DNA of 64,000 nucleotides from Alcanivorax sp. 24. GTDB taxonomy: Bacteria; Pseudomonadota; Gammaproteobacteria; Pseudomonadales; Alcanivoracaceae. Under the pieces are notes generated by a model. That model searched no databases. It had not been told where the DNA came from and saw only the letters and a list, made by a program, of their open reading frames with translations. The stretch spans positions 1 through 64,000 of the forward strand of contig NZ_SNUA01000009.1 in NCBI RefSeq assembly GCF_004360225.1, given 5' to 3'. This document shows, one piece after another, positions 1 through 8,301 of the stretch. Each line of letters starts with the position of its first letter. Positions within the stretch are counted from its first letter, which is position 1. The translations under genes and the position numbers were made by a program.

Positions 1-1
1 C

Positions 2-277
2 GCGCTGCAATGCTGGCAGGCTTGGTACCAACAACGGCTCGCTTGCCATACCAGTGACGATTTAACGGAACTCTTTCGTCTGATCGGCCAGCAGCGTGTG
101 GGGAATCGACCAGGACGTATTGAACCCAGAGCAGTCAAGCGACGACCGAAGCCGCTTCCGCTGTTAACCCGTCCCCGGCATGAGGCGCAGGCTTGGATAC
201 GTCAGCATGGGCATCCACCGAAGCAACGCCCATGGAATAAAACGGCCTCGGGCGGAAAGAAGGCGAGCGTTAAGTAA
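2..277 (+). CDS. IS4-family transposase, C-terminal fragment (cut by window edge)
   Basis: An open frame runs from the window edge to TAA at 275-277 and encodes about 91 residues. The segment RVGNRPGRIEPRAVKRRPKP, followed by a basic tail, is typical of the C-terminus of IS4-family DDE transposases. The DDE catalytic core must lie left of the window, so intactness cannot be judged. The tail sits about 300 bp upstream of the amidase gene and reads toward it. I could not define the insertion sequence's terminal inverted repeat. The family call is by recognition of the tail only. Confidence 0.75.
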   Translation, partial: ALQCWQAWYQQRLACHTSDDLTELFRLIGQQRVGNRPGRIEPRAVKRRPKPLPLLTRPRHEAQAWIRQHGHPPKQRPWNKTASGGKKASVK

Positions 278-392
278 GTACCATTCAGACCTGACGCCAA
301 TAACGTTCTTTAAGAGAAAAAATCAACAATCTCTTTACAAGAATCATAAATATAGGGCTCGTACTCTTCGATACAAGCCTTCTTTTCTTCAC

Positions 393-475
393 GGCTTTTG
401 GGTCAAGTCTTGCCTTTTGCCCTCCCAAGCAAGAACCGCCTCACAAAGGCAGATGGCAAGACTTGAACCCAAGCC
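393..475. repeat. Imperfect inverted repeat between IS fragment and amidase
   Basis: The arm at about 393-414 (core GGGTCAAGTCTTGCC, 400-414) is the reverse complement of the arm at 455-475 (core GGCAAGACTTGAACCC, 455-470) with a one-base bulge. The loop is about 40 bases. It lies in the 294-bp stretch between the transposase stop and the amidase start, which otherwise shows no gene. It may be a terminator-like or REP-like hairpin, or part of the IS margin; function is unknown. Confidence 0.5.
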
Positions 476-571
476 CGGAAGAATTGGCTCATCAAGACCT
501 TGGCGGCAACTAAAAATGGTACCATCGTGCAAAAATCATTTTTCTGCGATGGAAAGGGACCAATACGACCG

Positions 572-2017
572 ATGGAGAACTCACTGGAGAAAATAAAGGG
601 GCAGCAACAGGGGCGACAACGAAGAGTTCACGCTTTCGAGGACGACGCCCTTGGCCATGACGATGCCGTGGCGCTCACCGAGCGTCTGAAGAAAGGCCGT
701 GTGAGCGCGAAGGAACTGGCCAAGGCCGCCATTGACCGGGCGGAAAGGGTGGACGGCATCCTGCACGCCATCCAGTTGCGCGATTACGACTATGCACTCG
801 CATCAGCGCACGATCCAGCACAGGGCATCTTTTCCGGTATCCCCACTTTCATAAAGGACAATACCGATGTGCGTGGCCTACCCACCAATCATGGCTCCTG
901 CGCTTTTGTAGCCAATCCCGCTAAAAAAACGGGCGCCTTCGCACGTCAATACATGGCCCAGGGGTTCACCCTGCTTGGCAAAAGTACGTTGCCTGAATTC
1001 GGTTTCAATGCCACCACGGAATTCATGGATCCGAAGCTGGCCACACGCAACCCCTGGCACACAGAATATTCCTGCGGCGCGTCCTCAGGCGGTTCGGCAG
1101 CGCTGGTGGCGGCAGGCGTGATTCCCATCGCGCACGCCAACGACGGCGGCGGTTCCATCCGCATCCCCGCCGCCTGTTGCGGCCTGGTGGGCCTCAAGCC
1201 GACCCGTGGCCGTCTGGTGGATGGAGAAGCAGCACGCTCACTGCCTATCAACATCATCGGCGAGGGTGTGGTGACGCGCAGTGTGCGTGATACCGCGGCT
1301 TTCTTTGCCGGCGCGGAGCGCTACTGGCGTAATCCGAAATTGCCGGAGTTAGGCCTCATCGAGGGCCCGGGCAGCCGGCGCCTCAAGATCGGTTTGGTCA
1401 CCAATTCAATCATGGGTACGCCCATCAGCGATGAGACACGGGCAGTAGTAACGGAAACCGCGACCCTGTTAGAAAGCATGGGACATATTGTGGTGGAAAC
1501 ACCGCTTCCAGTGACGGATCGTTTCGGCAGCGACTTCACGGTTTACTGGGGCCTGATGACATTCCTGGTAAGCAAATTCGGCAAGCGCCTTTTCAGTCCG
1601 GACTTTGATCCTTCCAAACTGGATGGTCTGACACAGGGACTGGCCGCCCTTTACCGCGAAAAAATTTGGGGAACGATAGGTGTGTTGCGACGTCTACGCG
1701 GCACGACGCGGACTTACCGCGATACCTTCCGCGATTATGATCTGATACTGTCACCGGTGCTGTGTCATGCGCCTCCAAAGCTCGGACATCTGAGTCCGGA
1801 GGTGCCGTTCGACACATTGCTGGATCGGCTTGAAAAATACACGGGCTTTACGCCTTACAACAACATTTCTGGTGGGCCAGCAATCTCCTTGCCCATGGGA
1901 ACGAGTGCGGAGGGATTGCCGATCGGAGTGCACTTCTCGGCCGACCACGGTGACGAAAAAACCTTGCTGGAAATCGCCTTCGCATTGGAGGAGGCAAAAC
2001 CCTGGGCGACGTTGTAA
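572..2017 (+). CDS. Amidase (amidase-signature family)
   Basis: This 481-residue protein is a member of the amidase-signature hydrolases, which cleave C-N amide bonds with a Ser-cisSer-Lys triad. Counting from the ATG at 572, the lysine is K95 (FIKDNTD), the cis-serine is S171 in GASSGGS, and the nucleophile is S195 in DGGGSIRIPA. The S171-S195 spacing of 24 matches fatty-acid amide hydrolase numbering. No signal peptide is seen, so it is probably cytoplasmic. An upstream in-frame TTG at 500 would add 24 atypical residues. ATG 572 lacks a well-placed Shine-Dalgarno, so the true start is uncertain and may have been altered by the neighbouring insertion sequence. The substrate is unknown. Confidence 0.85.
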   Translation: MENSLEKIKGQQQGRQRRVHAFEDDALGHDDAVALTERLKKGRVSAKELAKAAIDRAERVDGILHAIQLRDYDYALASAHDPAQGIFSGIPTFIKDNTDVRGLPTNHGSCAFVANPAKKTGAFARQYMAQGFTLLGKSTLPEFGFNATTEFMDPKLATRNPWHTEYSCGASSGGSAALVAAGVIPIAHANDGGGSIRIPAACCGLVGLKPTRGRLVDGEAARSLPINIIGEGVVTRSVRDTAAFFAGAERYWRNPKLPELGLIEGPGSRRLKIGLVTNSIMGTPISDETRAVVTETATLLESMGHIVVETPLPVTDRFGSDFTVYWGLMTFLVSKFGKRLFSPDFDPSKLDGLTQGLAALYREKIWGTIGVLRRLRGTTRTYRDTFRDYDLILSPVLCHAPPKLGHLSPEVPFDTLLDRLEKYTGFTPYNNISGGPAISLPMGTSAEGLPIGVHFSADHGDEKTLLEIAFALEEAKPWATL

Positions 2018-2093
2018 TGTTCAGAGCCCTTTATCCATTGTTTCAACAGCGACCCCAAAAGATGATCGAGTCACCTTCAGGCAATCAGAAAGA

Positions 2094-2113
2094 AGGGCGC
2101 CATCCGGCGCCCT
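2094..2113 (-). terminator. Rho-independent terminator of the LamG lipoprotein gene
   Basis: The stem AGGGCGCC (2094-2101) pairs with GGCGCCCT (2106-2113) around an ATCC loop. On the minus strand it is followed by a short T-rich tail (tctttct). It lies between two convergent genes, so it may also stop the amidase transcript. Confidence 0.65.
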
Positions 2114-2139
2114 GAAAATGAGGGTAGTTACTTTTATGG

Positions 2140-4080
2140 TTATCTCTGGTTATACAACCACTCGTCCCGTCCCAAGGCGCGGTTGTTAATACGGATCTCG
2201 GCGATATCGCCGGCGAACAGGTTGCCGGGGTTGCCCTGCCAGCTGTTCACGCCGATGGACCAGGGCTGCCCCGGCTCCACCAGCAGCCCCTGTTGCTCAT
2301 CGACGCCGGTACGCATGACCAGGGAGCCGTCCACGTACATCCGCACCCGCTCGCCGTCGTTGACCATCGCGATGTGATACCAGTACTCGTTGCTCACTTC
2401 CCAGGACCAGTTGTCCTGCCCCTTGCCGTTCTGGGAGGTGCTCACCCACTGGAACTCTTTCAGGGAGGAGACATTCAGGCCCAAGGAGGCGTCACTGCCT
2501 GAGCAGGAGACCGAGTGATAGTTACATACCCGGGTAATGCCGGGTTGATGATTGAGAATACCGGACCACTGATTGCTCCCGGGTGTCCAGTCTTCCGGCA
2601 GACGCACTACCGCTTCAATGGTGTACTGAGGCAGATAACCCGGTTGGCCGGCGCCGCTTTTTTCAAAGGTCAGGCCAGGACCGTCGGTGGTCAGGTAGTA
2701 GCCCCCGATGGCATTGTTGCCCATGAAAGCAGCGCTGCCTGTGGCGTATCCGAACGGCGGTGCGTCGGCGGTGACCTGGAAGAAATCGGAGAGCGCGCCT
2801 TGCGGATCGTTACCTTCCGCATTGTTATAGGACACCAGCGTCATGGTGTTGCCGTTGCCGGAGGCGTCCATGAACTTCACGCTGTTGTCAGTGGCGGTGA
2901 GTTGGTGGTCGGAGTCCAGAATCCAGTAGGCCTGGGTACCTTCGATGCTGCCCGGCGCCACGACTCCCTCGCCCTGGTTCATATTCGAGAAGCGTTGCTC
3001 GAAGTCCATGGGCACACTGAATTCCCAGCGCGACAGCTCGTCCTGGGGTTGCCGGCTCGCTTCGTCGATGGCCGCCACCCACGGAGAATAGGAGATGAAG
3101 TCCAGTTCATCGTCGCTGTAGTCAAACGTCACCAGTTGCATCATGCCGTTACCGCCCCAGAAACCGGATTGGTAATCCACCACCACCATGACCACATCAC
3201 GGCCATAGTCGTTCTTGCCCACCATCATCGCTTCGCCGTGGTGGTGGCCGTTGAAGGTCAGGAAAATCTGATCGTTGGAACGGATCAGCTTTTCCCACAG
3301 CGGCGCCCCGTGCTCCGGAGTAAAGATCGCGGTTTCACCGTCAGCGGCGATGTTCAACAATTGGTGGGTGGTGAGAATCGCCGGCAGGTCGGGGTGCTGA
3401 TCCAGCACGTCCTGAGCCCAGGCAATAGTCTGATCGGAAGAGCGCCAGTCAAGCGCCAGCACCAGGAACGCCTGGCCGTCGGTCTCGAAAATGTGATAGC
3501 TGTTGAAACCCGTGCTGTCGGTACCCTTGAAGGTACTGAAGTTGGCGGCCTGCAGGGACGCCGGGAAATGCTGCAGGAACGGCTCCGCGCTCAGGTCACG
3601 CTGATCGTCCCATTGCCCGCTGTTGAGCACATCATGATTGCCAGCGAGAACGCTGTAGGGCGTTTCCGGATTCGATTCCAGAATCTGCATGGCCTCACGC
3701 GCATTGGACCACTCATAGCTTTCTCTGGCACGATCCACCACGTCGCCAAGATGCAGCGTGAACTTGATATTTTCATCCTGATAATGGTCCGCGATCCATT
3801 GCGTCTGCACCGTGTAGCGTTCCTGGGAATAACGGGCATACTTCTGGGTATCCGGAATCACCGCCACGGTGAAGCTCTGGCGGGTGTTCCCACCGTCACC
3901 GTCACCACCATCATCCCCACCACCGTCTCCATCACCACCATTATCACCGTTTCCGGTATCCGGAGGCGTGGGGTCACCACCGGAATGGCTGCTGCTGTCG
4001 CCCCCACAGGCGCTCAGAAACAACGACAAAAGAATAACGAGCCAGGTGGCACGCCACCCGACGGGTCTCAACGCATTCAT
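2140..4080 (-). CDS. Lipoprotein with metallophosphoesterase and LamG-like domains
   Basis: The 646-residue product starts with a lipoprotein signal (LFLSAC, lipidated C25). A low-complexity linker rich in Gly, Asp and Asn follows to about residue 68. A calcineurin-like phosphoesterase domain comes next, with the metal-binding motifs PDTQ, HLGDVVD, GNHDVLN and a later GHHHG. The C-terminal third resembles a concanavalin-A/LamG fold, usually a carbohydrate or surface-binding module. The ATG at 4080 has a GGAG eight bases upstream; an upstream TTG is less likely. It is probably an envelope-anchored, secreted phosphoesterase, possibly for organophosphate scavenging. Substrate and exact LamG boundary are inference. 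Confidence 0.82.
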   Translation of the reverse strand: MNALRPVGWRATWLVILLSLFLSACGGDSSSHSGGDPTPPDTGNGDNGGDGDGGGDDGGDGDGGNTRQSFTVAVIPDTQKYARYSQERYTVQTQWIADHYQDENIKFTLHLGDVVDRARESYEWSNAREAMQILESNPETPYSVLAGNHDVLNSGQWDDQRDLSAEPFLQHFPASLQAANFSTFKGTDSTGFNSYHIFETDGQAFLVLALDWRSSDQTIAWAQDVLDQHPDLPAILTTHQLLNIAADGETAIFTPEHGAPLWEKLIRSNDQIFLTFNGHHHGEAMMVGKNDYGRDVVMVVVDYQSGFWGGNGMMQLVTFDYSDDELDFISYSPWVAAIDEASRQPQDELSRWEFSVPMDFEQRFSNMNQGEGVVAPGSIEGTQAYWILDSDHQLTATDNSVKFMDASGNGNTMTLVSYNNAEGNDPQGALSDFFQVTADAPPFGYATGSAAFMGNNAIGGYYLTTDGPGLTFEKSGAGQPGYLPQYTIEAVVRLPEDWTPGSNQWSGILNHQPGITRVCNYHSVSCSGSDASLGLNVSSLKEFQWVSTSQNGKGQDNWSWEVSNEYWYHIAMVNDGERVRMYVDGSLVMRTGVDEQQGLLVEPGQPWSIGVNSWQGNPGNLFAGDIAEIRINNRALGRDEWLYNQR

Positions 4081-4177
4081 CAGCAAGCTCCGCAATCACG
4101 ATAAGGACTGGGCGCGTACTCTAGAAAGCGGAAGTGACCGGACAGTGACGACGAAATGTCATTTCAATAACAAAAGT

Positions 4178-4210
4178 GCCAATACCGACAGGTATGCCAT
4201 CGGTATTGGC
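4178..4210 (-). terminator. Terminator-like hairpin after HD-domain gene
   Basis: An 11-bp perfect stem (GCCAATACCGA at 4178-4188 with TCGGTATTGGC at 4200-4210) has an 11-base loop. On the minus strand it is followed by acttttgtt, a weak T-tract. It lies 18 bp past the stop of the HD-domain gene. Confidence 0.55.
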
Positions 4211-4227
4211 GCTCAGGCAGGCTTTGA

Positions 4228-4836
4228 TCAGGCGGTGGCTTCCTGTTTATCGAAGCTCTTTTTGTACAGGGAGCGTTTTGGTTTTTCCATTACCCGGCGC
4301 AGCATCGGCTCGAAAAACGACAGAGGCAGGGTTTCCGCTTCCGGATCAAAGGCGGCGCCGTCGTATTTCGCGCAAAACTCCACGGTACGTTCGAAGCACG
4401 GATGGTCCCGGAACTGGTCACGCAGATTGCGATCCAGCCCCAGATGATGGAAGAAATAGTAGCCCTGGAAAATGGCATGGTGTTTCACCATCCAATAATT
4501 TTCCTCGCTGACGAACGGCTCCAGCAGGGAAGCGGCGATGTCGGCATGATTGTACGGGCCAAGGGTGTCGCCGATGTCATGCAGCAGCGCGCACACCACA
4601 TACTCCTCGTCCTTGCCGTCCTGATGAGCCAGGGTCGCGGTCTGCAGACAGTGGGTAAGCCGATCCACCGGGAAGCCGCCGCAATCGCCTTCCAGCAGAC
4701 GCAGGTGTTCGATCACCCGGTCCGGCAGTTCCCGGGCGAAACCGCCAAAGGCATCGGAAATGATCTGCCAGTCTTCGGCCTTGCCGTCTTCCATGTGGGT
4801 GAAGCCGGCTCTGAGTTCGTCGTGCTGACCTTGCAT
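4228..4836 (-). CDS. HD-domain protein, possible PhnZ/MIOX-type diiron oxygenase relative
   Basis: The 202-residue soluble protein carries an HD-domain metal site. From the ATG at 4836, which has GGGAGAA eight bases upstream, the candidate ligands are H62 (HCLQTA), H86-D87 (LLHDIGD), H97, H119 or H120 (KHH) and D159 (KYDG). This six-ligand order resembles the mixed-valent diiron oxygenases PhnZ and myo-inositol oxygenase more than a mononuclear HD phosphohydrolase. Members are usually annotated only as HD-domain or phosphohydrolase proteins. The neighbours do not reveal a substrate. The HD assignment is firm; the oxygenase idea is inference. Confidence 0.75.
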   Translation of the reverse strand: MQGQHDELRAGFTHMEDGKAEDWQIISDAFGGFARELPDRVIEHLRLLEGDCGGFPVDRLTHCLQTATLAHQDGKDEEYVVCALLHDIGDTLGPYNHADIAASLLEPFVSEENYWMVKHHAIFQGYYFFHHLGLDRNLRDQFRDHPCFERTVEFCAKYDGAAFDPEAETLPLSFFEPMLRRVMEKPKRSLYKKSFDKQEATA

Positions 4837-4943
4837 AATGTGGTTCTCCCGAACCCCGGCGCGGGGGCCACCGATCACACGGCCCGGGGTGCGGGTCACG
4901 GTGGCGGCAGGCTGGCGCGACGGGTCATTATTGAACGTTATTT

Positions 4944-5211
4944 AGGGCCTGTTCACACTATTTACATCGCGCCTGCTGGATGCCCTTTTTGCCTCCAGCG
5001 AGGCGGAGGGCGCGCGGTTTGGTCATTCCAAATGAGCAACCGACAACGACGCTGGAGGTAAAAAGGGCTCCAGCCCTTCGGGTTGCGGCTAAAACGTCAC
5101 CACTCCGCGTTACTCGTCGTTCATTTGGAACGACCAAACTTCTCTCCTCGTGCCTGGATTGGTGACGTTTTAGCCGCAACAGGCGCGATGGAAATAGTGT
5201 GAACAGGCCCT
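4944..5211. repeat. Fold-back element C with 32-bp terminal inverted repeats
   Basis: The terminal arms at 4944-4975 and 5180-5211 match over 32 bases with one mismatch and begin AGGGCCTGTTCACACTATTT. Inside are two further inverted repeats: 4979-5000 with 5050-5071, and a perfect 20-bp pair at 5083-5102 with 5160-5179. The loops of these two hairpins are complementary to each other (about 5016-5034 and 5121-5139, one mismatch). No convincing gene lies inside. It occupies most of the 528-bp gap between the HD gene and the Crp/Fnr regulator. It could be a MITE-like mobile element or a structured RNA; I cannot tell which. Confidence 0.8.
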
Positions 5212-5364
5212 GCTATCGGTCCGCGCCACGGCGGGCGCCAAACAATGGAACCGTGGGTTCAGTCTAGGTCCGGGGGCAGCGACAAACCGTCAATTTCTTT
5301 ACACTTGAAAGATGACGGAAGAAGAGGCGCGAAGAATGGCGAAAAGAGCGATGGGGAAACGACC

Positions 5365-6054
5365 ATGAGTGACCGGACCCTGGCCATTTTACGCAGCTGC
5401 TCCCTGCTCTCCGGATTGCCCGAACCGGCCTTGCGGGAAGCCGCCACGGCGGCCCGTATCCGGCCGTTCCAGACCGGCCAGGTGCTGTACGAGCGCGGAG
5501 AGGTGCAATCGACTCTGTCGGTGGTGGGCACCGGTAACGTGCGGATCAGTTCCACCAACCCCGAGGGGCGCGAGGTCATTCTGACTCTGTTCCAGGCCGG
5601 CGCCTGGTTCGGCGATACAGTGTTCTCCCCCGGCATGCCGCGGGTGTTCGGCGCCACCGCCCACAGCGATGGCGAGCTGCTGGAGATCCCCGGTCAGGAT
5701 TACCGGGCCCTGCTGAGCCGCCATCCGGAGGCCTACCCCCGCACCCTGGACATGCTCAGCCGCCGTCTGTGGTCGGCCATTTCCGTGATTGAGGACAACG
5801 CCCTGCGTGATATGCCGGGACGGCTTGGCCGGCGCCTGTTGTTCCTGGCGGAAACCCTGGACGGCCACGCCCTGGTCGAGCCGGTGACTTTCAAGCTGAC
5901 CCGGGAACACATCGCCAGCATGCTGGGTATGAGCCGCCAGGGCGTGCATGGTGTGCTCAAGCAGTTGGAAGCGGAGGGTCTGATCCGCTTCGGTTATGGC
6001 ACCGTCACCCTCCCTGACCCCCAAGCCCTGCGACGCTACCTGGATGGGCACTGA
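5365..6054 (+). CDS. Crp/Fnr-family transcriptional regulator
   Basis: The 229-residue protein has an N-terminal cyclic-nucleotide-binding fold (about residues 10-125), a dimerisation helix and a C-terminal winged helix (REHIASMLGMSRQGVHGVLK). It lacks the N-terminal cysteine cluster of oxygen-sensing FNR; only one cysteine lies near the start. A different ligand or a cAMP-like signal is therefore more likely. The ATG at 5365 has GGGGAAA upstream, and earlier in-frame codons read through low-quality sequence. It stands alone, so its targets cannot be inferred from context. Confidence 0.88.
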   Translation: MSDRTLAILRSCSLLSGLPEPALREAATAARIRPFQTGQVLYERGEVQSTLSVVGTGNVRISSTNPEGREVILTLFQAGAWFGDTVFSPGMPRVFGATAHSDGELLEIPGQDYRALLSRHPEAYPRTLDMLSRRLWSAISVIEDNALRDMPGRLGRRLLFLAETLDGHALVEPVTFKLTREHIASMLGMSRQGVHGVLKQLEAEGLIRFGYGTVTLPDPQALRRYLDGH

Positions 6055-6133
6055 AGGCGAACGCCGACGATGCGATGACTCGGAGCCGAATGCCGCCCAT
6101 CATGCCTAACGGTGACTTTCAGGTTAGACAGAA

Positions 6134-6151
6134 TTAACACTTTAGTATTAA
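6134..6151. promoter_or_regulatory. AT-rich inverted repeat upstream of small membrane gene
   Basis: TTAACACTTTAGTATTAA is an imperfect palindrome in the only AT-rich part of the 6055-6233 gap. It is a candidate operator or promoter core for the downstream small membrane gene. No regulator assignment is possible. Confidence 0.3.
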
Positions 6152-6233
6152 CTGTGATAGCATTTAGCCACTAAATCATTATTGGCGGCACACGGAATAA
6201 AGCACCGCCACGGTCATTCAAGGACGGCTTGCT

Positions 6234-6530
6234 GTGGGGGCACCGCCGTTGTTTTCCGATTTATTACCTGAACCTGTCTTACCGATCCGGCTTCTGGACT
6301 GGGCTGATGTCACACCGCCGGATTGGCTGGCCGCGCCCATGGCGGTGGTCGTCGTGGTCGGCGCCTTGCTGTGGAGCGGACGCATCCGTCAGACCGTGGT
6401 GGTGAATTTCCTGGCGCTGGGGATGATGTTGCCGGCATTGAATCTATGCCTGTTCGGCATGGCCGTTCATCTCAGCCATGGCTATATGACCCAACAGCTG
6501 GTCGAGTTGCTGCCGCCCTGGCTGAGCTGA
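6234..6530 (+). CDS. Small hypothetical membrane protein
   Basis: The 98-residue product starts at GTG 6234 and has two hydrophobic segments (about residues 34-48 and 55-80). I do not recognise a family. The start is uncertain: a later start is possible, and no strong Shine-Dalgarno is visible. It ends nine bases before the convergent hydrolase gene. Because nothing else occupies this interval and the hydrophobic pattern is coherent, it is probably real. Confidence 0.5.
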   Translation: MGAPPLFSDLLPEPVLPIRLLDWADVTPPDWLAAPMAVVVVVGALLWSGRIRQTVVVNFLALGMMLPALNLCLFGMAVHLSHGYMTQQLVELLPPWLS

Positions 6531-6539
6531 AAGCCCGCG

Positions 6540-7463
6540 CTACCCGCCGGCCGCCGGCGCGGCCGGCTCATCGCTCGGAGCCAGAATGCGCCGCAGGAAG
6601 GCCAATTGTTCCCGCAGAGCGCGCTCCCGGTGCTCGCCCTGGTAAATATCGAAGTGTCCGATGGAATAGCGGCGCACCGTCGCGTTCGCCATCCGGGCGA
6701 TCGCCCGGTCCGCGTCCCGTGCCGGCGCCACCGTGTCCTCATCGCAGACCAGCACCAACGCCGGACATTGCACCCGGTCGGCCACGGTCACCGGGCGAAA
6801 CAGCGGCAGACTGAAGGCAATCCGCGCCGCCACCTGGTTGGGAACCCCGTCCGCCAACAAGGCGGTGTAGCCCTGATAAGCGTCTTCACTGCTCATCGCC
6901 GCCGCTTCGCCGGGGTGGCCGGCACTGGCCACGTAGCACGGTGACAAGCCCACCGCGCCGCGCACCGCGTCCAGAGCCCCAAAAGCGGTAAGCCGCCCCC
7001 CCTGCATCAACCCACCGTAGCGGATCACTTCCAGCACCGCGTTGAAGCCGTCCATCATCGGGCACTGGCTGATAATACCGGCCACCCGCTCACGGGCGGC
7101 CACCGCGGTGACCAGGCCGCCGGAAAAGGACGTTCCCCACAGGACGATGCGATCCGAGTCCACCTGAGGATGGCCACGCACGGTATGCAACGCCGCCTGC
7201 CAGTCCGCCACCTGACGGGCCGGCGACAGCAGTTGCCGGGGTATGCCTTCGCTATCACCGAAGTGCCGGTAATCAAACCAGAACACCGCGTAACCGGCGG
7301 CCAGGAAAGCGTCCCGGAACGGCGCCAGTCCGCATTCCCGGGTCAAACCGAAACCGTGCGCCATGATCAGCGTGGCGAAGGGCCCGCCCCCTTCCGGCAG
7401 GAACAAATCACCGCAACAGGACTGGCCGGCGCTGACGAATCGGATGGCTTCGCTCTGACTCAT
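6540..7463 (-). CDS. Alpha/beta hydrolase
   Basis: This 307-residue cytoplasmic alpha/beta hydrolase has an oxyanion segment AHGFGLT (about 35-41) and a nucleophile elbow WGTSFSGG with S112. A late acid lies in CDEDTVAP and the catalytic histidine in GHFDIYQG. The pattern resembles dienelactone-hydrolase/S9-like esterases. It is the third gene of the nudE-cysQ-hydrolase operon, with its start two bases after the cysQ stop, suggesting translational coupling. The substrate is unknown. Confidence 0.85.
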   Translation of the reverse strand: MSQSEAIRFVSAGQSCCGDLFLPEGGGPFATLIMAHGFGLTRECGLAPFRDAFLAAGYAVFWFDYRHFGDSEGIPRQLLSPARQVADWQAALHTVRGHPQVDSDRIVLWGTSFSGGLVTAVAARERVAGIISQCPMMDGFNAVLEVIRYGGLMQGGRLTAFGALDAVRGAVGLSPCYVASAGHPGEAAAMSSEDAYQGYTALLADGVPNQVAARIAFSLPLFRPVTVADRVQCPALVLVCDEDTVAPARDADRAIARMANATVRRYSIGHFDIYQGEHRERALREQLAFLRRILAPSDEPAAPAAGG

Positions 7464-7465
7464 GG

Positions 7466-8278
7466 TTACTCCAAGGCGGGCGCGATGAACCGCCAGCTGT
7501 CCACAGCCTGGCCGAACACCAGGAAGTGGGGATTAAGAATGTCCGGTTTATTGTAGACCAACGGCTGAAAGGCAGTGTTCACCACCACGCCGCCGGCGGC
7601 GGACACCACCGCATGGGCGGCGGCGGTGTCCCATTCGCTGGTGGGCGCCAGACGCGGATAGAGGTCCGCCTTGCCTTCCGCCACCAGGCACAGTTTCAGC
7701 GAGGAGCCCATGGAAGTGCGTTCCACATCGCCGACTTCCTCGCGAATGAAGGCCTCCAGTTTTTCCACCGCTTCGCCGCCATGGCTGCGGCTGGCCACCA
7801 TCACCACCGGTGTGGTGCGCTCACGGCACTGGATGGCGCCCCGCTCGCCGTTCTCCTCCTTGAAGGCACCGACGCCGCGCCCGCCCAGGTACAGCACCCC
7901 GGTGACCGGCACGTAGACCACGCCCAGCACTGGCGTATCGCCTTCGATCAGCGCGATGTTCACGGTGAACTCGCCGTTACGCTTGATGAATTCCTTGGTC
8001 CCGTCCAGCGGGTCCACCAGCCAGAACCGCGGCCAGTCCTTGCGGGTGGCGTAGTCGATGTCCCCGGATTCCTCGGAATACACCGGAATTTCCGGGGTCA
8101 ACGTCTCAAGGCCGGCGACGATAATGTCGTGGGCGGCTTTATCCGCCTCGGTGATCGGTGATTTGTCGTCCTTGGTTTCCACGCCCAAATCATCCCGCTC
8201 GTACACGGTCAGAATGGCGCTGCCCGCGTCACGGGCGATCTTGGAGAGGGAGTCCAGCAGGGCATTAAAGTCAGTCAT
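7466..8278 (-). CDS. cysQ: 3'(2'),5'-bisphosphate nucleotidase CysQ
   Basis: The 270-residue enzyme belongs to the inositol-monophosphatase-like, lithium-sensitive Mg-dependent phosphatases. Motifs seen are EESG, DPLDGTKEF and EWDTAAAHA, which supply the metal ligands. CysQ removes 3'-phosphoadenosine 5'-phosphate, a by-product of sulfate assimilation. The ATG at 8278 has GGAAAG upstream. It follows nudE by 23 bp, and a nudE-cysQ pair is common in gammaproteobacteria. Confidence 0.93.
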   Translation of the reverse strand: MTDFNALLDSLSKIARDAGSAILTVYERDDLGVETKDDKSPITEADKAAHDIIVAGLETLTPEIPVYSEESGDIDYATRKDWPRFWLVDPLDGTKEFIKRNGEFTVNIALIEGDTPVLGVVYVPVTGVLYLGGRGVGAFKEENGERGAIQCRERTTPVVMVASRSHGGEAVEKLEAFIREEVGDVERTSMGSSLKLCLVAEGKADLYPRLAPTSEWDTAAAHAVVSAAGGVVVNTAFQPLVYNKPDILNPHFLVFGQAVDSWRFIAPALE

Positions 8279-8301
8279 TACGGCTTTCCGCTTTTCGTTG
8301 G

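Noticed and set aside
180-596. Frame of 138 residues over the transposase end and intergenic region
   Set aside because: Out of frame with the transposase tail and with the amidase; no family resemblance.
2515-4104. Long antisense frame (529 residues) opposite the LamG lipoprotein
   Set aside because: The minus-strand frame has a lipobox, phosphoesterase motifs and a ribosome site; the plus-strand frame has biased low-complexity sequence and no recognisable domain.
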